A DNA stretch of 64,000 bases from Cladorrhinum sp. PSN259 (taxonomy: Eukaryota; Ascomycota; Sordariomycetes; Sordariales; Podosporaceae): NCBI GenBank assembly GCA_033725935.1, contig MU867078.1:310001-374000 (forward strand), written 5' to 3'. This document shows positions 22,155-33,190 of this stretch, piece after piece. Position numbers and translations under genes: made by a program. The first letter of the stretch is position 1, and each line of letters begins with the position of its first letter. Under the pieces are notes generated by a model. The model saw only the letters and a list, made by a program, of their open reading frames with translations, was not told the DNA's origin and made no database searches.

Positions 22155-25100
22155 TCTGGCGATATGGTTGTTCTGTTGTCGTCGTTGTTGTTGTGTTGGT
22201 TGGAAACGGGAAAATTGGTCAGATCGACACTGATGGGAGGAGTAATAGAGTTTCTGCTTGGGGGCGCTGTCGATTGGTCGACTGATCCAGAGCTATCGGA
22301 CGTGCAGCTCACACTAAAGAGGGTGATGTCGTCGTCGTCGCACCGTCGATCGGTTCGGGGATAAGACGAGGTGAGTTCGTCTGGTGATGCTGTCGGTGGG
22401 AATTAAAAGGGATCCTCTCAAAAGGAGGAGTGGGCGGAAAGATGACGGGCGAGCGGGTGGGAGCGACAAGAAGAGGAGATGGAAACAGAAGCGACCTGAC
22501 CCGGGGAGCGGAGATGGTGCGCCTGCAACCTGCACCTCAGTGGTGCGAGTGGCTACTAGTGTCTCCAGCAAACCCGCCAGCAGCACCTGGCCAGCACCAG
22601 ATGGAAACGAGGGAGCATGCAGCACGCTAGCGGTAGTCTCGACAGGACTGGTAAGGTCCGTCAATTGTGGAACATGGGGCAAGACTGGAATCCTGGGTTT
22701 CTCTTGATGGGAACCAGCGACCACTTATCAATAGCGTCTGCGAGAATTGCCCAAAGCTGCCAAAGTGAGAGGTAATTCACGCTAGAACTCGGAAAGTGGG
22801 TGAACCAAGAGCAAAGAAAAGGGCGACGTGGGCAATCTTTCCCACCTTCTGTTTCTTTTTGAGAGCAGCAAGAGGAGAACTCGAGGTCACTGCATGGATT
22901 GGCTCTTTTGCCACTGCGTCCCGGTGCTGTGGCTCGACGAGTGGGAAGTGGGAACCACAAACGCGGGTTAAACAACCAAGCAAACCCCAACCAACACAAA
23001 ATTCCATCCAATGATCCTCCGATCCTCCACTTTGCATGTACCTCTACTGCTGTCAATACTGTCAATTAAAATGCGGTACCGATCGCGGAATGAGTCCGTT
23101 TTGTGTTGTCAAAAGCACGAGGACGGCACAGATTACCTCTTGGATTACCGACAGCCAGACAGCCGGCCAGCGGCGCGGCTGCTGCTCAGTTGTGCTGCTC
23201 TGAGCTCTGGGAATTGGTTCCCACGAAAATTCCCAGGCCCAGCGTTGAAGGAACCGCGGGAACCAGGAACAGCCAGTCACCTCGCTTGCCTCTCCCTTGG
23301 AAGCCCGAGCGACTGGGGTGGTGCGGGGCAAGTCACTCGTCCAAACGGGAAAATTGCCCGGCTCCCAGAATTTTTTGGGTGGTACCCCATTGCACACATC
23401 CCTCTCCACCACGTCTTGCGTCTTGCAGGTGCGCAAGGACCAGCGGCGTTTCGTGCTGTGTCCACTTGTTCCATTCCCTTTTCTACCGTCCACCTCCGTT
23501 TTCTGCTGACTGCTGCCAATTTGTTGTTCATCCGACTTTTATGCAAGTCGGATTGACCAACTGCCGAGCATCAGTACATTCATCGAGCGAGATGCCCCGG
23601 ATCCGGCCAGATCTTCCCGATTAAACTCTTGAAGGATTTTGGATTGCGCCGTCCCCGGTTCTAGTGTAAAACAGCCCCCCGGGACGACAGACGGACGGCA
23701 GCCGTCAGTCGGAACGGAGAGCCGGGCTCGTCTGTACCCCGTACTTACGCACTTTAACGCACACGACATTCACGCGCAAGTATTACCAATTGTTCCCAGT
23801 GCGTCCCAGCGTGCGGTCATGGGCGACTCTGCTTGGACGCCATGCGCGTTGGGTCCTGCAGAGGCTGCAGAGTGCGTGTCAGTTTGCGTTCATCCGCATA
23901 TCGACCAGCCGAATCAAGCAAGTCCCTTGGGAGCCGGTCGACTTGGCTCTTGGGTTTCTGCAGCTGGCTTGACACGCGCTTCCCACGTTGGGGAGGCACA
24001 CAGTAACTAGCTCGGTGGCCGGTCCTGCACAAACTTGGGTGTGAGGCGACACCACGTTATTGGTGGTGAGACTCTGCGTCCCGAAATACCGGATAAAACC
24101 CGGTGGGCCAATCCGGGCCCTTGTGCTCCGGCACCTCGCTCTGGTCCTACTCCCTCCCTCTCATCGGCCATCGTTTGCGCGATTTAGCGCCCCGCTCGGG
24201 AGACACAGACTCACATTCATGTTCGAATGGACACGTCAAGTGCTGCAGAGAGAAACGTTGCTCTCGCCCGCCCGCATAAATCAATCTATCAACGCCGTGC
24301 GAAGCGGCAACCCAAGCGCCGAACAGTGAGCGGTCGATCACTGTTGTGTCCGAGTTGTGTCCGACACAGCGTTGACACAGCGTCTGCGCTCTGTTGTCAT
24401 GAGTGACATGTTTCATGGACAAGCATGAGTCGGGAGGAGACAGACAAGAACTTGCGGTGGCATTGAATTTGGGGCCCCCGGATGGGCCCCCGAGATCAAA
24501 TCTTTGCCCTTTCCACCAATGCCTGGACCGTCACAAACCCCCGCGGCTGCCAGTGGGACAGCTGGAACAGCCGACAAAGGCTCTCTCCTTGCCTCTATTC
24601 GGTCCAACTCGTTTCAGGGGCAAAGCCCTTTTCAATGCCGTTAACGAACTAATCATGAGCGAGGCCTCACCCATCGCCCCATGAGACGGGATGAGCCGCT
24701 CACCAAAAGAACCAAAGGAACCGTGACCCCGCTCTGGACAATGGGAGCCACCGGTCTGGAAATCACCGTTCCCCGAGTCCCTGTTTTTGTTGACGAACAA
24801 GCAGCAAGTGGGGCCGAGGCCTTGAACCGTTAAACGTCGCATCGCCTGTCGCATCAGCGGGGGAAGACGAAAAGAGAAAAGATCAGGATCTCGCCATCTT
24901 CCCTCTTCTTGCGTCGGTGATGTCCTGTTTCCTTGCCGTCGGCACTGTTGGCTGCTTCTTCTCCAATCTCCCGCAGCCACCCAATGACTGGCTACCGTTT
25001 GGTCTAGGTCCCAAACTGTCGGGTCCTCCGTGTTCTTTCAGCCTGTTTCGCCGCCCAATCCCTTCCCCCCTCCAACTTCGGCTTTTCACCGCTCCTCCTG

Positions 25101-28100
25101 CTGACATGCCGGCTCTCAAAGTAAGCTGGCTGGCTGGCTGGATCATGGATGATGCTCCATGGCCGTGGATGTCGGTTCTGCGTAACAAGAGAAGATGGGA
25201 CCACTCCGGTTCATTGCATGGAAAATGCAACCATCACCACGTCACCAGTGCAGAATCTGGTGCCCAAAATCAGGCAATTACCGTATCCCGGCATGCTGGG
25301 TCCTGACGGCACTGGTCGACGGCTTTCTCCATATCTTCAAGAGAATGGAAGGTCGCCCACTCGCAGGAAGGTATTATCGCAGTGCCTCCGAATCCCACCC
25401 TCTTTACTTGTTATTTTCTCCGTGTCCCGAAGCCTCCAGCCATGCATTACGGCATCAGTCCCCGCCTGCATCAGATCATGTCAGGTTGCAAGTTGACTCT
25501 CCCTAATGTGACATCAACCCTCACAGAAGGTTTTCATGGCCCCGGTTATGGCTACGGTGTCTACAACAAGTTATTCCGTAATAACGGCCAATCAATGATC
25601 CACTACGCCACAAGGTTGATGAAAGCTCTCTTCGTACCAGGCCCTCGTCCCAGGTTTGACAAAGAACCCCACTGGCTTGCCGAAGCTAGACAAGACGGCT
25701 TGGACGGGACGCACTGGCCAGGTGATGATGATCCTTGAGACGACGAAGGAAGGGGGGGACAAGGGGGTTGTCCTAGTTTGCGCACACCTTCTTCGAAAAC
25801 TTTACGCAGTATGCAAGTTACCGTATTATTTCCACTTGGTTGGTAAATGCAAATATTCGGAGGCTTTGATATTGAATAGGGAAACTGACCAACCGATGCG
25901 ATTCATTCTTGCTGTACCGTGGAGGCAAAGCACACTCAAAAAGTTGCACTGCAACTCTACCTGCCTTTTTTTCCTTTGCTGGCAAATGCCAATATTTGGA
26001 GCTACACTACATGTACACTACCGTGGGTACTGCGAACGGCAAGTGTTTACCTGCATCCCCGGCGATGCCTGGTCCTTGTCACTGTCCCCCTCCCCTGCTG
26101 AATTTGCAAAAATAGCAAGTGACAACAGACTTTGCAAAGTTGCATGCGAAGTGAAAGCGGCCGCTATCCACTGGTCTAAAAGCTATTTTGAAGACGGTTT
26201 TGGTTTGCGGGTGTTGGTACGAAAGTGGTTTGGTAAACTTTACAGGCGGTCTACGCACCCTGTGTGTGAAAAATGTGAGTGTGATATGGGACGCCCATTC
26301 TTTTCTTCTTTTCCCCGCGCGCGGGTTCCATTTTTTGCAGGTGAAGATGAAGGCAGTTTAACTGGTGGTTGTTTCACACTTCTTCTTCTCTCATATTTCC
26401 CTACAGTTGGTTTTCAAAACCGAGTGGTTCGAAATTCTCATACCTACCTATGTATGTTTTTTTGGCGTGCATTCACACAGTTCCAGTTCACCCCGAAAAA
26501 AAACCGGAATTACAGGATGGTGTGGTGGATGGGGTATAAGAAAAACGTCTACTACTATCCAAATCCCGCGCGGACATGATTCCGATCCCCCGGTTTGGTG
26601 GTAAAAGGGCATTCTCAGTTGTGGCATTTGTGTGATTTTTATTTTCTGTTGCACTACCAGGGGGGTTTGGGAATTGGAAACCACCACATTGACCCTTGAA
26701 AAATATCTACTGACTTAAGCAAAGGGAAGGGGAAGGGGAAGGAGGGTGGGGGGGGGGGGGGGTTGTTTTGTTTGTGTCGTGTTGTTGAAAACGTCGGAAA
26801 CGTCGGGCCATCCCGCTCCCCCCTTCCCTAGTTTATTATCTACCTAGCCGCTTTGTCTTTGTTTCTGTTAATAGAGAGAGAGAGAGAGAAGGTGGGAAGG
26901 TGACGACCGAGGTTGACTGGGATGGTGTGTGAGGAGGTCGGTTAGGATTCCGCGAATGACAAAACAGGGGTTTCCGAACCGGCCTGGCACTTGACTGGCA
27001 TGGGAACCCTTGAAACGCCGCTTAGATAAACAATTTTTTTCTTCTTTTTCTTTTTCGTCCGCGCTGTCGGTATTCGTATTTGGTGATAAGATGAGAATGA
27101 TGATGGAAGGAATTTACGGAAAGAGTAGGAGAACGAGAACAGAGAGGAGAGGGGTGTGGATGTATCCGGATTGATTTTCCGGCATTCCGTTGTTTGGGAA
27201 CTTTTGGGGAGTGGATACTTTTTAGGTGTTCTTTTGGCTGGACTTCGGCTTGTCCTTGAGCGGGAATCCCTTTTTTACTTCTTAAAAATCAATGGTCTGA
27301 TTTGTTTTTGGCGGGGGAGACTACACTAGAACTAGAGACGTCTTGGACGGACGGGGTTCGAATCAGCGGACAGGAGTCGTGTGCGGGCCGGGACGAGAAT
27401 GTCATGGTTGCAGTTTAGTTTTTGGTTTGAGGCCTAACTACAATTACCACCACTAGTGTGATGAGAGGGTTGGGTTGCTAATGAATGACGGGGAGGGATT
27501 GGGATATTGGGATGGGATATTGGGATGGGATGGGATGGGATGGGAGGGAGGGAGGGGAAAGGGATGAAGCGGTGTCACTTGGGCCAGTTGATGGCTGGCT
27601 GGGCCTTGGGTCTCGGGAATCATCATCATCATGACGGTCGTTCCGGAACTTGGGCAGCAACAAGTAGATCTTCTCGGAGTGGAAATGGGAGTGTGGGAGA
27701 TGTTGTCCCCCCTAAAGTACCTCCGTTATATGTGTGCATTGCGAAGCATTCTATGGTAGATATCGGGCCTTTGACGATGATGCATATAAGGTCACTTATA
27801 TACGTATAGAACACGGAAAGGATGAGGTGGAGGTGTGGTGGAGAAACATTACCGTTGAGAATGAGATAAAAAGGTGGTGCCATATTTTTTGGCGGTAACA
27901 AAGACGCAATTCCCGAAAGAACCCACTTCCCTCGGATGTGATCCGAGACCCGTTATAAGTAATTGGGGGGAAAGGGGACCCAATATCCGGGGTGAGTGGA
28001 AGGATTTTACGGGTTTGGGGTTTTGACGACGAGCTTGTTTTGGGCTTGTTCGTCCGCAATTGATAAATCTTGTGTTAATCATGCATTTCTTGCAGCCGTC

Positions 28101-28436
28101 CGGCGTGTATTGCTGTTCGGGGGTAATTTTTTTATGCGACGCGTCTCTTGTGCACGAAACATTACATTTCTCTACAACCAACAATGACAACACCTTCGTA
28201 TGTACATACGAAGCCAGGATTTGTATTAACCGTGCCGAGCCACTGGCCGGCGCCGCTTGTGAGCTCTTGCACCAGCTGACGAGAGTAGAGTAAAAAACAC
28301 TTTTACCCTGACAAGGTCTATCCCTCGCCAGTGATTGTGGCCTGTGCCCCTTCAAAGGTTGCATCCTACATAGTAGATCTTTTACTATCACTATATAACT
28401 AAGCAAAATATGACCACCCCTTTTTGTTTTGTTTTT
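22155..28436. other. 6.3 kb stretch without a recognisable gene
   Basis: It begins with the promoter and leader of the zinc-ribbon protein gene. To about 25.7 kb it is fairly GC-rich and its open frames are short and unsupported. From 25.7 to 28.4 kb it becomes more AT-rich with purine runs, a GGGAA-type repeat and a 15-base G run (26748-26762), a GA microsatellite near 26875 and GGGAT repeats near 27500-27550. One plus frame (first ATG 25725, stop at 26579, 284 codons) is longer than expected by chance but has no recognisable domain and an odd Phe/Cys/Trp-rich composition. No RNA gene was identified. Confidence 0.5.
26723..26762. repeat. GGGAAGG purine repeat and 15-base poly-G run
   Basis: Several GGGAA-like units precede GGAGGGT and then fifteen consecutive G. 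The plus strand could form a G-quadruplex. It lies in non-coding DNA. Confidence 0.75.
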
Positions 28437-28915
28437 TTAACCCCTTTTCTTCGTTGCTGAGAAAATGGATAGACACGACCAGGAGAGTAGATAAGGCCCA
28501 CCAGGAACCAGACAGAAACAAGGCAAAACAGGTGCCCTCCAGGACAAAACTACGTATATACACCGTTGATATGTATAAAAAGGGCGCTTGATCAGAACGT
28601 GGTTCTCAAGCTTATTCCATAAGAAGAAGAGAGCAAGATCAGAAATAAAACACCAATAAACAATAGCATCCCATATTAATAGCACATGCTCGGGTATCGG
28701 AACTAAAAACGAGGATGGACAATTGCAAGCAAGAGTCAAAACACTACACAATAAAAACAGTATCCCCAAACCCCAAGTCAAGACCAGACCCAAAAGAAAC
28801 AAGACAAACAGAGCCAAAACATTACACAACAACGAAAACCGGCCGTAGTCTTCAGGGATGGTGGCCCCGAATGAGGAAAAGGATGGGCTCGGTACTTGCG
28901 CCAGGTTAGCCGCAG
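28437..28915. other. A/C-rich stretch next to the retroelement fragment
   Basis: The plus strand is rich in A and C and contains two similar segments, CAAAACACTACACAATAAAA and CAAAACATTACACAACAACG, about 90 bases apart. It may be the flank or terminal part of the adjacent decayed element, but I can show no terminal repeat or integration site. A minus-strand open frame of 173 codons is hydrophobic low-complexity and is not taken as a gene. Confidence 0.3.
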
Positions 28916-29560
28916 TTACTGGTGAGCGACTTTTAAGATGGATGGAGCGTGGTACCATTTGGCCTGCTGGGTGAGCCTTCGCAGCTCATGTTGATCCCAT
29001 TTATCCTTGGCTCGTCCTGAACTCATAAACCCATATAGAGTCCCATGCCACTCAGATTCCATGAAGGCTTTCGATGTCCTGGGAAACACAGGACCGACGC
29101 CCAGCTCAGTCAGATTCGAGGAGATAAAAACAGCCTTGCCGAGATAGGGATTTTCGAGTCGTTCCAAATCCATTCTTTGACAGCTCCAGGTAAAGGTAAG
29201 TGGGTAAAGAGAACTCGTCAAACACCCCGTGCTCAATCATCTTTAAATTTTCCAGCTCATCATGTCTATCGAGCATCTCCAGGTATCCTCCCTCTTCCAT
29301 CCTTCCAGATCCATTCACCCTGTTCGCTCATCTCTCCCAGCTGAGTCAACAGGTCTGCATCCGTGCAGTCATCCGAAGGGAAAACCGTTCTTGACAGTGA
29401 GTCAGCGGCTCGATTCCGTTTACCTTCGATAAAACCGATGCGAATGTTCGGCATACGTAGCTCATTCTGCCAACGACCATAGACGCCTTCTGCAAAAGGT
29501 GAGTCCAGGAACCAAGTGAGAGTGGAGCGACGTTTAAGATCAAGCTACTATAGCCAGCTC
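28916..29560 (-). mobile_element. Decayed Ty3/gypsy-type retrotransposon fragment (RNase H end to integrase linker)
   Basis: Minus-strand translation gives the RNase H tail of a gypsy polyprotein: GRWQNELRMPNIRIGFIEGK then NRAADSLSRTVF, the known pattern in which a GK.N..AD.LSR motif closes the RNase H domain. It continues towards the integrase linker with ENPYLGKAVFISSNL and SEWHGTLYGFMSSG, and a HELRRLTQQAKWY segment. These pieces lie in three different frames, so the element carries frameshifts and cannot be active. No LTR, reverse transcriptase or integrase core was found nearby. Confidence 0.75.
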
Positions 29561-29911
29561 AGGATGTTTGGACACGATCAAACCGTTTTTTATTTTCTCT
29601 TTTACTTTTTGGTGACCAAAATGTGACTACCACGCGGCGAGGCTCTCTACAAGCCATGACTTGCAGGAGCTTCCCTCGCACCACCATTGATGACTATGGC
29701 AAAAGCTTGGATGACTCAGGATTCCGAAACATAAACAAATCAGGGCATCCCTTCAAACTGTATGTAAGCTGGAAACCAAGACCGGATGGTTCGACCGGGT
29801 TCCTAAACCCACTTATCGCACTACCTTTGATTTTCATGGCAGAGTTGTCATCGGGAAGAAAGAGTCAAAAAGCACTATTAGATTATACTATATACACAAA
29901 ACAAAGCCCAT
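29561..29911. other. Short stretch between gypsy fragment and STAND gene
   Basis: No gene recognised. It holds the 3' flank of the STAND gene and perhaps more of the decayed element. A small plus-strand open frame at 29623-29937 runs into the STAND gene end and is unsupported. Confidence 0.4.
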
Positions 29912-32900
29912 TTAGTTACTCCACTTGGCGACCATAGCCAAAGACGATAGCGTATATGGATGCTCGTCACCAAGCACGCGCTGCCGAGACTGGGCACAGT
30001 TCTTCATCAGTACTAAAGCATCTGCGTGTCGACCTTGACTTTTCCAAGTAATAGCGAGGTTATCCATGCTTATCAGCGTATCTGGGTGATCGGCCCCAAG
30101 CTTAATCTTGCTCATCTCCATCACCTGCACCTCCAGCTTCTCAGCCTCATCCCACCGGCCCTGTTTCCAAAATATGGACGCTAGGTTTGCCATGCTCGTC
30201 AGTGTATTTGGGTGATCAGCCCCAAGCTTAATCTTGCTCGTCCCTATTACCTGCACCTTCAGCTTCTCAGCCTCATCCAACCGGCCCTGCTTCCCGTATA
30301 TTAACGCTAGATTATTTATGCTCGACAGCGTATCTAGGTGATCAGCCCCAAGCTTAGTCTTACGAATCTCCATCACCTGCACGTGCAGCTTCTCAGCCTC
30401 ATCCCACCGACCCTGTTTCCAAAATGTCGACGCTAGGTTTGCCATACTCGTTAGCGTATCTGGGTGATCGGCCCCAAGCTTAATCTTGCTCGTCTCCATT
30501 ACCTGCACGTCCAGCTTCTCAGCCTCATCCCACCGGCCCTGGCTCCAAAATGTGAACGCTAGGTTTGCCATGCTCGTCAGTGTATTTGGGTGATCAGCCC
30601 CAAGCTTAATCTTGCTCGTCTCCATCACCTGCACGTCCAGCTTCTCAGCCTCATCCCACCGGCCTCGGTCCGAGAGGATCTGAGCAAACAATGACATGCT
30701 ATTTAGAGTCGACACATCCTCTTTTCCTAGCCTCTTCTCGAAAACTCTTTTCGCCTTGGCTACCATCTGCTGTGCCACCTCGTATCTCCCTTGCAACCAT
30801 GCATACCAACCCCCGTTATACAAAAGTGTCGCCCATCTTTCGACTGTATTCTCGCTAGGTTGGTAACCGAGGGCCACTTGAGCGTGTGCGAAGAGACTCC
30901 GACACAGCGCCCAATTCTCGTATTCACCCGTTGGAAATGACTTTGATATTCGATCGATATATTGCTGCTTAAACGCTTCCTGTTTCCCACATACTTCTAG
31001 CCACCTCCTCGTCGCCAGCTGTATAAGGCCGTGCATCTCAAAGTCGTTCCCTGCTTCGTTTATAACAATAAGACAGTAGTGCCTGAGCATTGCCAGATCA
31101 TCTTGGAATTCGTCGTCCATATCATCATCTATATCGTCATTTACGTCGCTATCCATAGCGCTGCTGCCGTGGTCCGACTCCTCGTCTCCGCCCTCGTCTC
31201 CGCCCTCGTCCTCGCCCTCATATAGATCTCTTGCTCGTTTCCTCCTAGCAATTCCAGGAGGTTTTAGAACCCAACCAGGAATACCTTGTGGGTCGAAAAA
31301 GCTCATAAGCGACAGAAGATCCGCCGCAGAAGGCCGCTTAGAGCCTATATGATCAAAAGATATCTGCCATGTCGTGAGAATCGCATTCGACGCGCCTCCA
31401 TCCCGCCGTATGTCCCCAGCATCGTGCAGCAAAAGCTTGCTCTTATTTCGCTCGCTCTTTCGGAACTCGGCTAGATACTTCTCGGGTGAGCTCAGCGGCG
31501 CCCTTGCCTGTATGTATGCGGCAGCCTGACTAATGGCTAGCGGAATATAGTCGAGTGCCTGTACGAGATTGGTCGCTACATCTATATCCGGGAGCGATCC
31601 GAGCTTTTTCTCGAGGAGTTTGAGCGCGTCTGTTTATACCATAGGTCCGACTTCGATTATATTCTGGAAGCGCCCAGTCAGCCTGAAAGCTAGGCCCTTA
31701 TTGCGTGTAGTGACGATGATTGATCCATTTGCACTCTGTAGTAGGTATGTTGCGAATTGCCGCCCGTCTCGTGCATCGCCGCTAGCCAGGTCGTAGAATA
31801 CATCGCGGTCGTCTGCGCTGTCGAGGACCATAACCCATCTACCATTCCGTTCGTTAAACAGCCAGTCGTATACCAGCTGCGGGATATTCGCTTTGGGTTG
31901 GTTCCGACCGGACAGCTTAACGGTGTTGGCAATCATCCTGAAGCCCTCTTCAACGCGGGCCTGCGTGCTGGCGTGGACCTAGAACACCCATGTGCTAGAC
32001 TGCCCCGCTGCGACCCTATGGGCATATTCGATGGCCAGCTGTGACTTGCCAACGCCGCCTAGGCCCACGAGGGCCACGCGAGCAGCGGGCTTAGAGAATC
32101 GCTGGTCGATCTGGTCGAGAATATCTCCACGGTTGACATAATCGGGATCGCGCGAGAAGGGGATGTTCGCGCACGGTTGCGGCGGTGTTTCTGGTGGTTC
32201 AGTAACACAGGACTCTAATTCTGTTCCCCCACCTGCTGGGACAAGCAACAGGACCTCCTTTGCGTACGCCGCCGCCGTTGCTGCGGCATATTTCTGCCAT
32301 TTCTTGTTCTTGTGCGAATCCGCATAGTCGCAGATCCCCCGGATCGCCAAAGCCTGATTGTCGCTCATGACACCGGCGGATTCCATTTCAAAGCAAATGA
32401 CACCATGCTGTTTGTAGAGCTCAGTCCGCTTTTCACTCGACACTACGAGTGTATTAGCCGAGCCAATAGTGCCATAATGAATGACGGGGGAGTCCGTCTC
32501 CCGCGCGGCTTTGGGGCCTCGATCCTCACGTCGTTTTGCTTGTCTCACGTCGCAAAGTCCTTCACAAAGACTCTGAGTGTCCGAATGACTGTAGTCGTCT
32601 TCAAAGAGATAGTCGTGCTCGGATCCGGGATCTTGAAACTCTTGCTGCCAATGCTCAAGGAGGTGTCTTCACGACTCACGTAGATATTGCGAAATCCTGC
32701 TTCCCGGCTGCCTCATGTGGGCGTCTCGGAGATTATTTACCGCCGTCAGCAAAGCGGAGGACGGATGAAGTGTATGCTCGCTGACAATGAGTTTGTTCTT
32801 GCCCCTCCACGCGCCGAACTCGTAATGTACCACACCCGCCCTTCCCTTCTCTGGGATGCCAACGACAACGTCGCCTAAAGTAATTTGCTCCTGTAGACCG

Positions 32901-33190
32901 ACGCCATAGCAAGGCACCCCTCCTGCTATCCCAACAACAAGAACGTGTTTGATGTTCCGAAATGAACGGCGCATGTTGGAAAGCAGGGTGGCAGTGGGGT
33001 TGGTTCCAATCCTCGGGCAAACAGCCATCACAACGTAATGGCCCCCTATTCGTCCCATATGGTAGAGTGTTTCGTCCTCGGGTATTTCCCATGTCGTATG
33101 TTCCTCCAGCATCACGATCGCGGCGGTGAGCTCCAATGCCATAGGAGCGATCCATCCGACAGTGCACCGAGCACCATGTGGGTTGGCCAT
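29912..33190 (-). pseudogene. STAND/NLR-like gene: PNP_UDP domain, NB-ARC, TPR repeats; single frame with three in-frame stops
   Basis: NLR-like proteins of this plan serve in fungal non-self recognition and heterokaryon incompatibility (family knowledge). The 1,092-codon frame has no frameshift. Residues 1 to about 300 are a nucleoside-phosphorylase-like domain (VGWIAPMALELTAAIVMLEE, VLVVGIAGGVP, GVICFEMESAGVM). The NTPase follows with Walker A GLGGVGKSQLAIEYAHR near 377 and a Walker B-like WVMVLDSADD near 453, then NGSIIVTTRNK. An acidic stretch lies near 660-690. TPR units follow from about residue 843. Stops are TGA at codon 174, TAG at 404 and TAA at 519. The TAG falls in WVF*VHAST, where related proteins, as I recall them, carry Trp. 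A GTGAGT near codon 172 could suggest an intron, but only a 35-nt one would keep the conserved FQDPG segment. Probably a young pseudogene; recoding is not excluded. Confidence 0.85.
30035..30664 (-). repeat. Five nearly identical 126-bp TPR-coding repeats
   Basis: Five 42-residue tetratricopeptide units start GRWDEAEKL and contain KLGADHP.TL. The spacing is exactly 126 bp, as the shared sequence AGCTTCTCAG at 30135, 30261, 30387, 30513 and 30639 shows. A sixth, divergent unit (GRHADALVL) closes the protein. High identity between units in DNA and protein indicates recent unit exchange or concerted evolution, a known property of fungal NLR repeat domains. Such identity also makes the array a possible target for repeat-induced mutation. 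Confidence 0.92.

Noticed and set aside
25603..25785. Small minus-strand frames overlapping the long plus frame at 25.7 kb
   Set aside because: No motif, no start context, and short enough for chance.
27350..27375. GGTTCGAATC, resembling the B box of a tRNA gene
   Set aside because: The flanking bases do not form a T-stem and there is no A box or acceptor stem upstream.
30035..30664. Regular 126-bp repeats considered as a CRISPR-like array
   Set aside because: The repeats are coding TPR units without unique spacers, in a eukaryotic genome.
32650..32690. GTGAGT donor near codon 172 of the STAND gene, as an intron removing the TGA
   Set aside because: The only nearby AG that keeps the conserved downstream segment gives a 35-nt intron, shorter than any other intron here.
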